Shown here: positions 34,901 to 39,702 of the stretch, in pieces
Numbering within the stretch: position 1 is the stretch's first letter
How the letters are laid out: every line of letters begins with the position of its first letter
Virus record (IMG/VR): IMGVR_UViG_3300013006_000061
Coordinates: 1 to 40,637 of that record
Length of the DNA: 40,637 nucleotides
Source of the DNA: a virus
Reading direction: 5' to 3' (one strand)
The notes under the pieces: model-generated
The model's database searches: none
Seen by the model: the letters and a program-made list of their open reading frames with translations, nothing else
What the model was told of the DNA's origin: nothing
Position numbers and translations under genes: made by a program

Positions 34901-35745
34901 AGATAACGACTCCGCTGGGACCGCTTCAATTCAGGCATTCCGATATTCCTGGATTGAGCCTTGTGCTTGGTGGTCTCGGTATGTTGTCGGACTCTATCCG
35001 TTACGGCTCTATGAGCGACGAGGATGCGACTACACTAGCCGCATATACCGCGGCTTCACTCGGTAGCGTGGTGTTCGAAAAGAATATTCTATCGGGTGCC
35101 AAGAGCTTGTTTGATATCCTCAAACTTAAGGAAGATCCAGTCGCAGCGTTACAGAAGGGAGCCGGCCAATACGTTGGTGGTATTACAAATCCGGGGTTAT
35201 TTAAATGGTTAAGTCAGACCGTGGGGGTTAACGAACGGGGGATGGTAGAGCAGATTGACTACCGCAAACTGAATAGCACGGTTCCCGGATTCTTGCTTGG
35301 CTTAACCCCCGTGGCTATTAAAGTTGGGTCGCCCAGACTTAATCGCCTAGGCGAGCCAGTTGAGGAATATCCTTGGGCTGCTTCAACGAAGCGGATTGGT
35401 TTCTTCCCCGAAGTTAAACCACATCCAGTACTCTCGCCTCTTGTTGGCGCCGATCTCTTTGTTCCGGGGATAAGTCGTCTGACAAAGATCAACGTCTACC
35501 GAAAGGGGAGGCCAGAACAGGTGCGGGTCGACGTAACCGAAGATACTTACTACGATTATGCTAAGTACAACGGGCAGTACCTTAAGCGAGTTCTCACCCC
35601 GATTAGAGCTAGGAGTCTAGCGAATCGGGCTAGGGTTGATAGAGAGGGTGCACAAGATGAATTACAAGATCTCGCACAACAAGCTAAAAAGTATGCCGTG
35701 GATAGGATCGAAGCCCAGATTAGAACGAAGGGCCTAGGCCAATAA
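25975..35745 (+). CDS. Giant polyvalent virion protein (3256 residues) with sigma-like and zinc-peptidase modules
   Basis: About a quarter of the window. The ATG at 25975 is preferred to a TTG at 25969. From N to C terminus: a hydrophobic Gly/Ala region (about 205-260); two Pro/Ala/Glu-rich linkers (about 490-605 and 860-925); a domain with EELLHLQHGW (about 1068-1077); a sigma-70-like module (about 1246-1545); a module with HEFIH (about 1704-1708); a helical module (about 1919-2167); and a long helical C-terminus. The C-terminal part contains SSVWKAGVLSGFGTQSVNLL and a hydrophobic block FTSFTRTVANVVNSS, features I associate with phage large polyvalent proteins. L/I-x-A-S-V/T-D-P motifs start at residues 1246, 1546, 1919 and 2168. 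Such proteins are thought to be packaged and injected. No frameshift or stop interrupts it. Confidence 0.85.
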   Translation: MAELTEDDFLAALEEQQALAEGVGPEEVPEQPVPQQAQAPVQQEEEAPSFVQWDEYRNHPGFDSLSPAQKQNLFDDWQNYATQYLAQNGELATEEDIKYTEGVFTDIAKIDNLRKPIFNAPNYVEQLAQQAQSGFGAMEAGTAGYASALGMTDTATASDVISQKYREQRDRYVNPELKKFTEDQLGFFGSAGRILTNPFDIALPLFTQSMASSAPAIALGAGAGAAGTLVGGPVGGLGAGLAVGSAASGVVDGVITFNQMVIEEVGKRGLDPANAQDVQSVLDDPKFVSDAVAYSAARGVVISAAELATFGAGKYIAGAAKLSKASGLKKVGVGAAITGVETIGEGVGETGAQIAAPLATGKPVELQPGEIAAEMFVQAPGSIAIAGLQTARALVDANAPSSASEVTREAVQAAAEGKFEKVLGVQPSVATPTDAQKYYDGLSIADKARVLGMAPNVVLTQEQGTYSSLSEEEKTRVQVDFETETKAQQGPTVEEAEARAREAFQPTEPAPVVAQEPVPVAETPAPAEEVPVTAVVQAPSPTPLEIVEAKPIAEQESAPLQQVAPASAQAVAEEEIQAPAPVVETPAPVPVAEAPAPTPAPSKLPRNLAGAKPRYKQFTLNFANDIDRALYIVAQATKSARDADYLDFAMKATGLDESQARAAGRAIRASIKEQANTSDAETLDVPQSDVSKPKVEAPMAETAAPVEQEKGFEFNLTGGGRTFGVISKDGKTARLVGAYAARQEGPVTTVRGSKTVEQTINLLKNQGVNNLQVRLQSEQMRKVLASLVQKKILENPRDLAGVSVDQYPTTFSIPATPVTQKLPPTKKQVTALSKLGYLPADIEGLDRTQAKDIVTKQTPKTPTVEAPKETAPEVATGAPAPEAPAVPPAPVSEPTAPKAEERPAGEVGAPVAPPAGQPTAPQTEQERLTEAEQKLQAKVGEVIAEADQLGVDEESVRAWLGPTPSEEKVLRTRAVLRLLNLGLADVYNNIRKVAAKTRGRQGEITQEGGPKIKRVVFTTREEGAGLLSDPKDMNALDVIQVNPDRLLSRLRADVTTDAADFFVKVLEEELLHLQHGWAAFDLFASTVPKDQVTPENFKNFFIRQSEEIENSLTLGQIQEVVGKYAGIDTTGKTKEQLIQEFAQIAGRRGRLAEEYLRTLIQRRMLGDITEDKVRSLTPNSVLRSLGMIKNWLGKFVGETIPKKYANQTPVERYYTAVSDLIYGNSFAKIREARDEQGTAIPGKETLSASTDPMAVRRRFEQTTYQKELVKKINEDFGLGKPRDARKGAIWAKTVGRLIGKFPTFKPNEVEAIVGEDIPDAVKFFDPSQGAVFTTYLYQRAYNSMLDARDKQRRTGIYEAGRVDVPGSVERARFQPLSEQIKKVEKPKDVTAEATAEEIASELEGQESAAEEAANNIVARDADEVVQKYAEVAGKQAEEDQSFEEMMGPKTISGELTAPGFSPSQAAARNDLSKVFDQLFSTFSEQEQDVFDFLFRAKEMENPPTRQGIMAKYNLGHSRQYDRIVESVREKVANTLAENNIFSTGQLSASVDPLGSPVIGKPDSNSLVRLSKLYDEFFNSRDLKDIMQNIADETTPVEKPYKDLAKYIVDNPRWDWIFKSGETSISPANTIAEYQKLYPGSTKFTVKENKRLESETLAFYLAKPDRIFLNKNLLIADYLRNYGYSADDTESKRNFNNELASTFLHEFIHKGTLRIAQIHEAVQNAILVDGGYSYRARDKRYFSRATPNRGDSLLDVLNKPSVQAKLTKGKNKIDELNNLLSDYGPLQTFLVLDKVEDIKSLYAQVLSRATVKAKQDFSYELSDFEEFMAQAFNNPRFQSFLASIQVEGGPTAFEKLKKFIKELFELISKGAPAIYTAKEFAEESMLAKVLQEVSNLIELQPGQARILKETKLAQSVVSQLSASVDPMATQALKRSLLSVPEDISSLLKVRTYFPYENKELLQKANDFVDANAGENDIFQAKIALDRASETQVSNPQRIITLAVIGKRLQDAVYGLDQQIKKGGNTPELSALRDKYSNDLYDILSVAQDILSASGQDLQAGRVFANLFTPEQMVNVYTKPIKDAQKKLLAANAEIIRLRALIQELKNELAAKAVRKGIGVIATPGPEDKFYEFLALFGDLEPNEQESFQEYLTRIGIDYPALMAELETKITASVDPTTKASPLPKDLRNLNAREAIRQLVGLDKNFFSKLVNLRIKTGAVATTAEVATAQINKGRSQVSRKSRPIELQTVFDFFNTTESEKPTSEEPIEKDSLPLMVRLAKYASDSVTDRVLKSLGMDKKTTPKGLFDSMERQVRKYVNAQFREEMDPKKTAIEDTRTPEQKLTDLVERIGLAEQIFNQTKANLQARLDEDTRLRAAKVEGQMSDADRTALQAAVNRTFDVGKIVATAKEVRQLVDFKAEARKHISQRGATVGSLSRLIKEKLPNLNDAQTKVLADLITANYNRLVKDSGASQLNNILKRSLTKASKQPKKEIDQMLELMNIGAFDEEKFYNAISERFDLPAWDEAVVAEIKKRGEAVQRLPQGSDQRTVAALQLKGFIAQNLAEQAKGYAKAGYVLDVMSSVWKAGVLSGFGTQSVNLLSTGGNVGLELLTSAIGYAAALNVDNKIRANPGRFIYDVLMTYWDNLGRVAPQEAMDAFATGFGRLRSENQKQLTTLDSFSIDSNLPKGAKATAKWSLNNYLALWKLVGRAMAAADTFNASIAHEAKLRMQMRYLLMSEKNMSPKQTNELMNNLFSADSDMMKGIREQVAREAGADQFGTLDGLEPKSLAYRVQNRKIEAGKRRRIAQLREQAIATEVGGEDADETIKGIKKFTEVATFNNDPTGGLGWIGDAIARIGNRFKLAAPFTSFTRTVANVVNSSLNYTPYGFARMAGFSFGNLAGNMGSKYEFKSPEGVEFYKLQAQATMGTIALLALASLFFKDMKDPWDKADFAVTGLGPSNKNKRDQLRASGWAENSVKITTPLGPLQFRHSDIPGLSLVLGGLGMLSDSIRYGSMSDEDATTLAAYTAASLGSVVFEKNILSGAKSLFDILKLKEDPVAALQKGAGQYVGGITNPGLFKWLSQTVGVNERGMVEQIDYRKLNSTVPGFLLGLTPVAIKVGSPRLNRLGEPVEEYPWAASTKRIGFFPEVKPHPVLSPLVGADLFVPGISRLTKINVYRKGRPEQVRVDVTEDTYYDYAKYNGQYLKRVLTPIRARSLANRARVDREGAQDELQDLAQQAKKYAVDRIEAQIRTKGLGQ
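29707..29733 (+). repeat. Module-border motif, copy 1
   Basis: Encodes T-L-S-A-S-T-D-P-M, opening the sigma-like module. Related copies begin near 30607, 31726 and 32473. Confidence 0.8.
29710..30609 (+). other. Sigma-70-like module of the giant protein
   Basis: Residues about 1246-1545, bounded by two copies of the L-S-A-S-x-D-P motif. DAVKFFDPSQGAVFTTYLY followed by QRAYNSMLDA (about 1319-1347) lines up with sigma region 2, where Phe-Asp-Pro-x-x-Gly-x-x-Phe-x-Thr-Tyr is a core signature. About 125 residues later FSEQEQDVFDFLFRA and NPPTRQGIMAKYNLGHSRQY with IVESVREKVANTL (about 1482-1535) resemble region 4 and its helix-turn-helix. The order and spacing of regions 2 and 4 are those of a small group IV-like factor. 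Whether it binds RNA polymerase is untested. Confidence 0.6.
30607..30633 (+). repeat. Module-border motif, copy 2
   Basis: Encodes Q-L-S-A-S-V-D-P-L at the junction between the sigma-like and zinc-peptidase modules. Confidence 0.8.
30610..31728 (+). other. Zinc-peptidase-like module of the giant protein, flanked by repeats
   Basis: Residues about 1546-1918. STFLHEFIHKGTLR (about 1700-1713) has the HExxH zinc motif with a hydrophobic run before it; a third ligand may be in IHEAVQNA just downstream. Sampled lines inside have low G/C (17 of 60 bases at 31261-31320; 23 of 60 at 30721-30780 and 31021-31080), against 29 of 60 at 30541-30600 and 27 of 60 at 32041-32100 outside. The borders are the repeats beginning at 30610 and 31729. 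It looks like a module acquired from another genome. Confidence 0.6.
31726..31752 (+). repeat. Module-border motif, copy 3
   Basis: Encodes Q-L-S-A-S-V-D-P-M at the end of the AT-rich zinc-peptidase module. It matches copy 2 in eight of nine residues but differs at several third codon positions. Confidence 0.8.
32473..32499 (+). repeat. Module-border motif, copy 4
   Basis: Encodes K-I-T-A-S-V-D-P-T, a weaker copy where the long C-terminal part begins. Confidence 0.7.
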
Positions 35746-35950
35746 ACTGATAGATCTTAGCCGGAACGTAAGAGAACAAGAACCCAAAGACGAAGATGAA
35801 ACCGAAGTACCCACAGGCCCAGATGAAGAAAGCCACATATGTCCAAGGACACAAGAGCCCCCGAAGGATTGCCAGTGGGACCTTCGTGAATAGGTTAACA
35901 ACTACTTGGTCTAGCGGGGTTACGTCGGGGCTTGGTTTATATCTTCTCAT
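35720..35950 (-). CDS. Possible antisense small membrane protein
   Basis: A 76-residue frame on the minus strand, from an ATG at 35950, in the 276-base interval after the giant gene (its last 26 bases overlap that gene's end). It starts MRRYKPSPDVTPLDQVVVNL and has two hydrophobic segments (PLAILRGLLCPWTYVAFFIW; CGYFGFIFVFGFLFSYVPA) with a basic N-terminus. No Shine-Dalgarno is seen, and it would run against the late genes. The composition looks coding, but a chance frame is possible. A longer form from 36049 is less likely because it would cover the start of the next rightward gene. No other gene explains this interval, though it also holds a palindrome CTGGAC-T-GTCCAG (35985-35997). Confidence 0.4.
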   Translation of the reverse strand: MRRYKPSPDVTPLDQVVVNLFTKVPLAILRGLLCPWTYVAFFIWACGYFGFIFVFGFLFSYVPAKIYQFIGLGPSF

Positions 35951-36021
35951 AATTGAGGGGTCTTTCTTGGTTAGGGGTTTGGGGCTGGACTGTCCAGTCT
36001 TTTTGTAGGAGATAAGAGAGT

Positions 36022-36168
36022 ATGCCTTTAGGTAGAAAAACCAAACCAAAAGACGCTTGTTATAACAAGGTCAAGGCTCGGTATAAGGTCTGGCCTTCAG
36101 CCTATGCCAGCGGGGCATTGGTTAAATGCCGTAAAGTCGGGGCGAAGAACTGGGGTAATTCGAAATGA
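36022..36168 (+). CDS. 48-residue basic protein, DUF5872-like
   Basis: MPLGRKTKPKDACYNKVKAR followed by YKVWPSAYASGALVKCRKVG: a small basic protein with a pattern (Y-x-K-V-K-x-x-Y, P-S-A-Y-x-S-G, V-K-x-x-K) that I recall from DUF5872 proteins of phages and giant viruses. AGGAG lies about ten bases before the ATG. It overlaps the next gene by four bases (ATGA). Too short for confident family assignment, but conserved residues and context make it a real gene. Function is unknown; packaging with DNA is possible given its charge. Confidence 0.7.
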   Translation: MPLGRKTKPKDACYNKVKARYKVWPSAYASGALVKCRKVGAKNWGNSK

Positions 36169-36305
36169 AATGGTGGTGGTCGATCCTCATCCCGGCGATT
36201 GCTTTAGGTATGAGCGGGTGTTGGGAGTTTGAGGAAGAGGGTTGGTCAGATTGGAATTCGACTGAGCCAACACTACAACATGCACAAGATGCGATGAGGA
36301 CTTAA
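36165..36305 (+). CDS. Small lipoprotein candidate
   Basis: A 46-residue protein starting MKWWWSILIPAIALGMSGC. A Lys, a Trp/Ile/Leu core and a lipobox-like M-S-G-C (Cys19) suggest export and lipid attachment; the mature part is short and very acidic (EFEEEGWSDW). Small phage lipoproteins often act in superinfection exclusion or as outer-membrane spanin subunits, but this one lies far from the lysis cassette. It is coupled to the preceding gene by an ATGA overlap. The exclusion idea is inference from the general family of such proteins. Confidence 0.6.
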   Translation: MKWWWSILIPAIALGMSGCWEFEEEGWSDWNSTEPTLQHAQDAMRT

Positions 36306-36306
36306 C

Positions 36307-36534
36307 ATGGGCTTTGAACTCGAAAAGAAATACGGTCTTCATGGGTGGTTCAAACGGAACAAAGGCAAGGGGTGGATCAACTGCAAGACCGGAGGTCCTT
36401 GCGGAAGATCAGACTCGAGCAAGGGTGAATATCCTGCATGCCGTCCTACTGCCTCGATGTGCAATAGGTCTGCCAGTAAGAAGAAAGGTCCGGCTAGGAT
36501 AAGTTGGACTGGATTAGGAAGAGGAAAGAAATAA
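36307..36534 (+). CDS. Small conserved Cys-containing basic protein
   Basis: A 75-residue protein: GLHGWFKRNKGKGWINCKTG, then GPCGR, YPACRPTASMCN and a Lys-rich end. Four Cys in the order N-C-K-T-G-x-P-C-G, P-A-C-R-P-T and M-C-N could bind a metal. I have seen this phrase set in phage and environmental virus proteins of unknown function. It starts one base after the previous stop and ends one base before the lysozyme gene, so it belongs to the same operon. Function unknown. Confidence 0.75.
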   Translation: MGFELEKKYGLHGWFKRNKGKGWINCKTGGPCGRSDSSKGEYPACRPTASMCNRSASKKKGPARISWTGLGRGKK

Positions 36535-36535
36535 T

Positions 36536-37465
36536 ATGGCTGATACATTCACAGACGCAATCGATGCACGATCAGAGGGACGCCCGATGTTTTCGCAGGA
36601 AGGTCTTGATATTCTTAGGACGTTCGAAGGATTCCGACCAGACGCTTACTATGACCTAGATAACAAGAAGAAAAAAGGAAAGCTCACCGTGGGTTATGGG
36701 TTCACGGATAACGATATCCCAGACTTGCGCCCAGGATATAGGATTGATAAGGGAAGAGCAGAACAAATGTTACCCGACCTTATCAACAGGAAATACGGAC
36801 CGAGCGTTCTCGATAGCGTTAAAGTTCCGTTGAACGACCAGCAATACAGCGCACTTACAAGTTTAGTCTACAACATTGGGCCGACAAACTTCGCCAAAAG
36901 TACGTTGCTCAAGAAGCTTAACTCCGGAGACTTCGAGGGGGCAGCCGAACAGTTTAGGGTTTGGAACAAGGCAGGTGGTAAAACCTTAGGGGGTCTAGTC
37001 AAAAGACGGGAAGCAGAAGAAGCTTTGTTCAACGGGGACACTCAAACTTTAGGAGCGATACTGGAGCAACAGAAATTTGGAATGCCTAAACTTGGTAAAG
37101 ATTTATCCGAAGCTACTACCCCTATGCCAGACTTCCCGGTTATGACCCCCGAAGAAACGGGTGCAGCGACTGCGGAGAGGATAGCTCAAGAAGTTGGGAT
37201 GACACCCGAAGAGCGTGGGGTTGCGGCGGCAGAGAAGATTGCCAAAGGTATTGAGCAAGCGGCAGCAGAAGAAGCAGCCGCTGATATCAAACCGAATCAA
37301 TTCAACATAGAGCAATTCACAAAACTTTTGGGTGGCCCAAAGAAAAAGAAAGACGAAGAGGAAGAGACGATACCATTCGCAAGTAGCGTAAGCTTTAGCG
37401 GGAACCTTCCTAACATACCCTCTGGTCTACCTAGGACTTCGGGGCTTGGACGGAGGACTGGCTGA
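36536..37465 (+). CDS. GH24 (T4-type) lysozyme with a long C-terminal extension
   Basis: A 309-residue protein. Residues about 20-170 form a T4/P21-type muramidase: TFEGFRPDAYYD carries the catalytic Glu31, KLTVGYGFTD contains the Thr57 of the E-x8-D-x5-T type triad, and SLVYNIGPTNFAKSTLLKKL matches the conserved alpha helix after it. It cuts the MurNAc-GlcNAc bonds of peptidoglycan. There is no signal peptide. The C-terminal 130 residues are unusual: Ala/Glu-rich helical repeats (ETGAATAERIAQEVGMTPEE and RGVAAAEKIAKGIEQAA), then a KKKKDEEEE block and a Ser/Pro-rich end. As the CHAP endolysin sits in the lysis cassette, this enzyme may be a virion lysozyme used at entry, or a second endolysin. 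Confidence 0.85.
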   Translation: MADTFTDAIDARSEGRPMFSQEGLDILRTFEGFRPDAYYDLDNKKKKGKLTVGYGFTDNDIPDLRPGYRIDKGRAEQMLPDLINRKYGPSVLDSVKVPLNDQQYSALTSLVYNIGPTNFAKSTLLKKLNSGDFEGAAEQFRVWNKAGGKTLGGLVKRREAEEALFNGDTQTLGAILEQQKFGMPKLGKDLSEATTPMPDFPVMTPEETGAATAERIAQEVGMTPEERGVAAAEKIAKGIEQAAAEEAAADIKPNQFNIEQFTKLLGGPKKKKDEEEETIPFASSVSFSGNLPNIPSGLPRTSGLGRRTG

Positions 37466-37767
37466 TGCCAATAGGAAGACCGAGTAAGGAAGACATGCCA
37501 TGTAATAGGCCACGGCCTTCGTGGATTGCAGGCAAGAAGCGTGTGGTCAAAGCATGCCAAGACGGCAAGGAAAAGATCGTGCACTTCGGAGCCAAAGGCT
37601 ATGGCCATAACTATTCCCCAGCTGCTCGTAAGTCTTTCAGAGCTAGACACAACTGCGCTAACCCAGGAACCAAGTTAAGCGCTAGGTACTGGGCTTGTAA
37701 GAATCTTTGGGCGGGTCCAGGGGGATCAACTCAAGCTAGTCCGTCGAACCGACGAGGAAAATACTAG
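37465..37767 (+). CDS. Small basic protein, DUF5754-like
   Basis: A 100-residue protein overlapping the lysozyme stop by one base. The core (KKRVVKACQDGKEKIVHFGA, then GHNYSPAARKSFRARHNCAN and ARYWACKNLW) matches a short family I recall as DUF5754 in phages and giant viruses, with a pair of conserved Cys and a R-x-R-H-N motif. It may be a DNA-associated structural or nuclease-like protein, but the function is unknown. Recognition is from memory only. Confidence 0.75.
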   Translation: MPIGRPSKEDMPCNRPRPSWIAGKKRVVKACQDGKEKIVHFGAKGYGHNYSPAARKSFRARHNCANPGTKLSARYWACKNLWAGPGGSTQASPSNRRGKY

Positions 37768-37804
37768 GTTGCCAAACCAAGGTTAAAACAGTAGATACAA
37801 ATTT

Positions 37805-38017
37805 ATGTACGGAACGAAATCAAGTAAGAAACTCTCCCCGATGAAACAGATAAAGGGTTCTGGTTTAGGGAGACAGGGTTACTCGGCACAGCCCCAGAAG
37901 GTACCGAAAGGTATGGCTTCACAACCGATAGAACCAGCCACGCTAAGAATGAAAACGGGAAAACAGTCGAAGAAGATTTTGGTCCCGAAGCAAGAAACAA
38001 AAAGCATTGGCTACTAA
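37805..38017 (+). CDS. Small basic low-complexity protein
   Basis: A 70-residue, Lys/Gln/Ser-rich protein (MYGTKSSKKLSPMKQIKGSG and onward) without membrane or Cys motifs. The 37-base gap before it holds no ribosome binding site, only an A/T-rich leader. It sits between two small gene families of the same cluster and is probably a real, DNA-binding or packaged protein. The repeated K-x-x-K pattern and lack of secondary structure suggest a disordered chain. Confidence 0.6.
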   Translation: MYGTKSSKKLSPMKQIKGSGLGRQGYSAQPQKVPKGMASQPIEPATLRMKTGKQSKKILVPKQETKSIGY

Positions 38018-38026
38018 GGGGAACAT

Positions 38027-38182
38027 ATGCCATTAGGACGTAACGTGTCGAAGAACATCAGCGAACTATACGCTGACAATAAGAAGAGCGGTAAAGCAAA
38101 GGGTGCGATGGGAAAGCCCCGAAGCAAAGCCCAGATCATTGCGATTGCTTTGACAGCGGCGGGTAAGTCCAAGAAAAAATGA
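38027..38182 (+). CDS. 51-residue protein, DUF6496-like
   Basis: MPLGRNVSKNISELYADNKK, then SGKAKGAMGKPRSKAQIIAI and ALTAAGKSKKK. The pattern of a Lys-rich N-terminus, S-G-K-x-x-x-x-x-G and KAQIIAIAL is that of small phage proteins I know as DUF6496. AAGGGGA stands before the ATG. It overlaps the next gene by four bases (ATGA). The start MPLGR is shared with the product of 36022-36168, so the two may be related or carry a common N-terminal motif. Confidence 0.7.
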   Translation: MPLGRNVSKNISELYADNKKSGKAKGAMGKPRSKAQIIAIALTAAGKSKKK

Positions 38183-38553
38183 GCGAACAATATTACATAC
38201 GTGATACGTCTATTCATCCCGCTTCTGGGTTTGTTTACAAGGACGCCGACACTCAGCAAGTAATTAATGCTGGTAGTTTTGCGGATCTAATTGCAGCGGT
38301 TGTTCAGCACCGAAGGAACAACCAACTAGAAGTAGATGCTAAGATTGTAGACGCAATCCATGCTTATCTTTGTGCGATGAATAACAATGGGCCATGCGCT
38401 AAAGGAACACGGGGACTTGGTGATTTGGTGCATACGGTGGCTCAGCCGATTGCTTGGGTAATTGACAAAGCTTTCGGAACAAATGTGCAGGGATGCTGGT
38501 CTTGCGGTGGTCGTCGTGATGTTTTGAATAAGGTCGTTCCGTTTAATAAATAA
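38179..38553 (+). CDS. Conserved phage protein with C-terminal CxxC
   Basis: A 124-residue protein. The N-terminal 70 residues are an ordinary alpha/beta fold (YYIRDTSIHPASGFVYKDAD). GDLVHTVAQPIAWVIDKAFG (about 82-101) is amphipathic, and the end GCWSCGGRRDVLNKVVPF carries a CxxC pair followed by basic residues, a C-terminus common in small phage proteins of unknown role. The start overlaps the stop of the preceding gene. No enzyme motif is present. A hairpin lies downstream. Confidence 0.7.
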   Translation: MSEQYYIRDTSIHPASGFVYKDADTQQVINAGSFADLIAAVVQHRRNNQLEVDAKIVDAIHAYLCAMNNNGPCAKGTRGLGDLVHTVAQPIAWVIDKAFGTNVQGCWSCGGRRDVLNKVVPFNK

Positions 38554-38558
38554 TTTGC

Positions 38559-38586
38559 TAGTTGGCCACTAGCCAACTACGTTTTC
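38559..38586 (+). terminator. Probable intrinsic terminator
   Basis: A perfect 8-base-pair stem, TAGTTGGC (38559-38566) with GCCAACTA (38572-38579), around CACTA, followed by CGTTTTC. The U run is short (four), so termination may be partial. It would separate the small-gene operon from the coiled-coil gene. Confidence 0.55.
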
Positions 38587-38589
38587 TAT

Positions 38590-38877
38590 ATGAATATTGA
38601 GGGTGTGAAAAAACCCGTGAAGTATTCTTCTTGGTTCAAGAAGGAAGCCACAAAAATTTCCAAGCTACGTAAGGATGTTGATGGGCTGAGAGTCGAACAC
38701 CAAGCCGTGCTCCAAGACATTGAAGATGGCGAGGAGTACGCCAAGGATCTAGAGTCAGCGATCACTCAACTGGATCAACAGGTAACAGCATCGAGGCGGG
38801 AGCTGGCTCGCAGGTTTGCTACCTACGATTCCAACTTCCGCCACGATGCCATACTAGATCCTAGTCTTTTAGACTAG
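38590..38877 (+). CDS. Coiled-coil protein, last rightward gene
   Basis: A 95-residue protein dominated by a long heptad-like helix (residues 20-80, ISKLRKDVDGLRVEHQAVLQ and onward), without Shine-Dalgarno. It could be a structural adaptor or a small regulator. It ends at 38877 within a palindrome that also contains the stop of the opposite gene. I do not recognise a family. Given the hairpin upstream, its expression may depend on read-through. Confidence 0.6.
   Translation: MNIEGVKKPVKYSSWFKKEATKISKLRKDVDGLRVEHQAVLQDIEDGEEYAKDLESAITQLDQQVTASRRELARRFATYDSNFRHDAILDPSLLD
38861..38877. repeat. Palindrome joining two convergent stop codons
   Basis: CTAGTCT-TTT-AGACTAG, a perfect 7-base-pair inverted repeat, extended by C-G at 38860/38878. 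Its right end is the TAG of the rightward coiled-coil gene; its left end is the TAG (read as CTA) of the leftward gene. A 17-base overlap of the two frames lies wholly in the palindrome. No U run follows on either side, so it is not a standard terminator. Confidence 0.75.
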
Positions 38878-39061
38878 GGTACTTGAATACTTGCTTCTTG
38901 CCCGGCTTGGGCGAAGCTTTCTTCTTGCCCCAATCAATAGACTGATAGTTCTTATAGAACCGATCAGACATATTCCGAGGGGAATCACCTTTACCATTTT
39001 GCATAGACTCGAATGTAACATCGCCTCGTTGTCGAAGCGAGTCATAACTAATGTCACTCAT
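38861..39061 (-). CDS. Small basic hypothetical protein
   Basis: A 66-residue protein read leftward. It is preceded by GGAGG seven bases before the ATG, a strong ribosome binding site inside the previous gene, with which it overlaps by four bases (ATGA). The C-terminus is Lys/Pro-rich (WGKKKASPKPGKKQVFKYPS). No motif is recognised. It is the last gene of the leftward cluster and collides with the rightward coiled-coil gene. Confidence 0.65.
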   Translation of the reverse strand: MSDISYDSLRQRGDVTFESMQNGKGDSPRNMSDRFYKNYQSIDWGKKKASPKPGKKQVFKYPSLKD

Positions 39062-39684
39062 ACTGTTTCCTCCTTACGGAGTTCGTAGTAAAAGCTATCG
39101 GTGTCTTCAGTCACCCACTTATCACTCTGGTTCTCCACAGATGGCAACTCGGTATCAACCTTAAATTGCTTGAGGTTATCTGGCAACTTCTTTGTCACCC
39201 AATTCGAATCTCGCCAGAAGATTCGATTGTTTGGCATGCAAAGCAAAAACCCGTCGTCTGCAGCAAACACATGGCCGCACTTGTAGTCGGACGGTTCGTC
39301 GCTGTACGGATTGTTGTACCAATCAACCGTAAACAAGTATGTGCCCCATACCGTAGTCGCATCCCGTAGTAGGATCTGTGCGCGATGGTAGGCAAGGAAG
39401 CTATACTCTGTAACGGTTACGTTTTCGCTGAAGCAATCCCAAAGCTGTTTGTAATTGAATGGGATGTCCGTCGTTGGCTCGTGCGTATATATCTCAGATA
39501 TGGGCACACGGCTTCGCAACATTCCAGAGTCAGTCATCACATGGAAGGTTAGAATTGTTCCGGCACAAGACTGCAAGGCGAACACATAGACTCCGTAGAA
39601 CTCTGTGTCCTCTTTGTTCTTTGTGAAGAACGACTTCTTAACCATAGCTTTGAAGCTTGGTATGTTTTCGTTTAGCGTTGCCAT
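39058..39684 (-). CDS. Hypothetical protein of the leftward cluster
   Basis: A 208-residue soluble alpha/beta protein counted from the ATG at 39684, with GGGAGA five bases before it; a TTG four codons upstream overlaps that site and is less likely. Trp- and Tyr-rich stretches (TTVWGTYLFTVDWYNNPY, GHVFAADDGFLLCMPNNRI) suggest a beta-rich body. No signal, membrane segment or known catalytic motif is visible. The family is not recognised. Confidence 0.7.
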   Translation of the reverse strand: MATLNENIPSFKAMVKKSFFTKNKEDTEFYGVYVFALQSCAGTILTFHVMTDSGMLRSRVPISEIYTHEPTTDIPFNYKQLWDCFSENVTVTEYSFLAYHRAQILLRDATTVWGTYLFTVDWYNNPYSDEPSDYKCGHVFAADDGFLLCMPNNRIFWRDSNWVTKKLPDNLKQFKVDTELPSVENQSDKWVTEDTDSFYYELRKEETV

Positions 39685-39702
39685 TAGTTCTCCCAAGGTA
39701 GG

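Noticed and set aside
35985-36005. The palindrome CTGGAC-T-GTCCAG followed by TTTTT as a terminator
   Set aside because: Only a 1-base centre; the realistic fold is a 4-5 bp stem, too weak to call a terminator, although it could be a protein-binding site.
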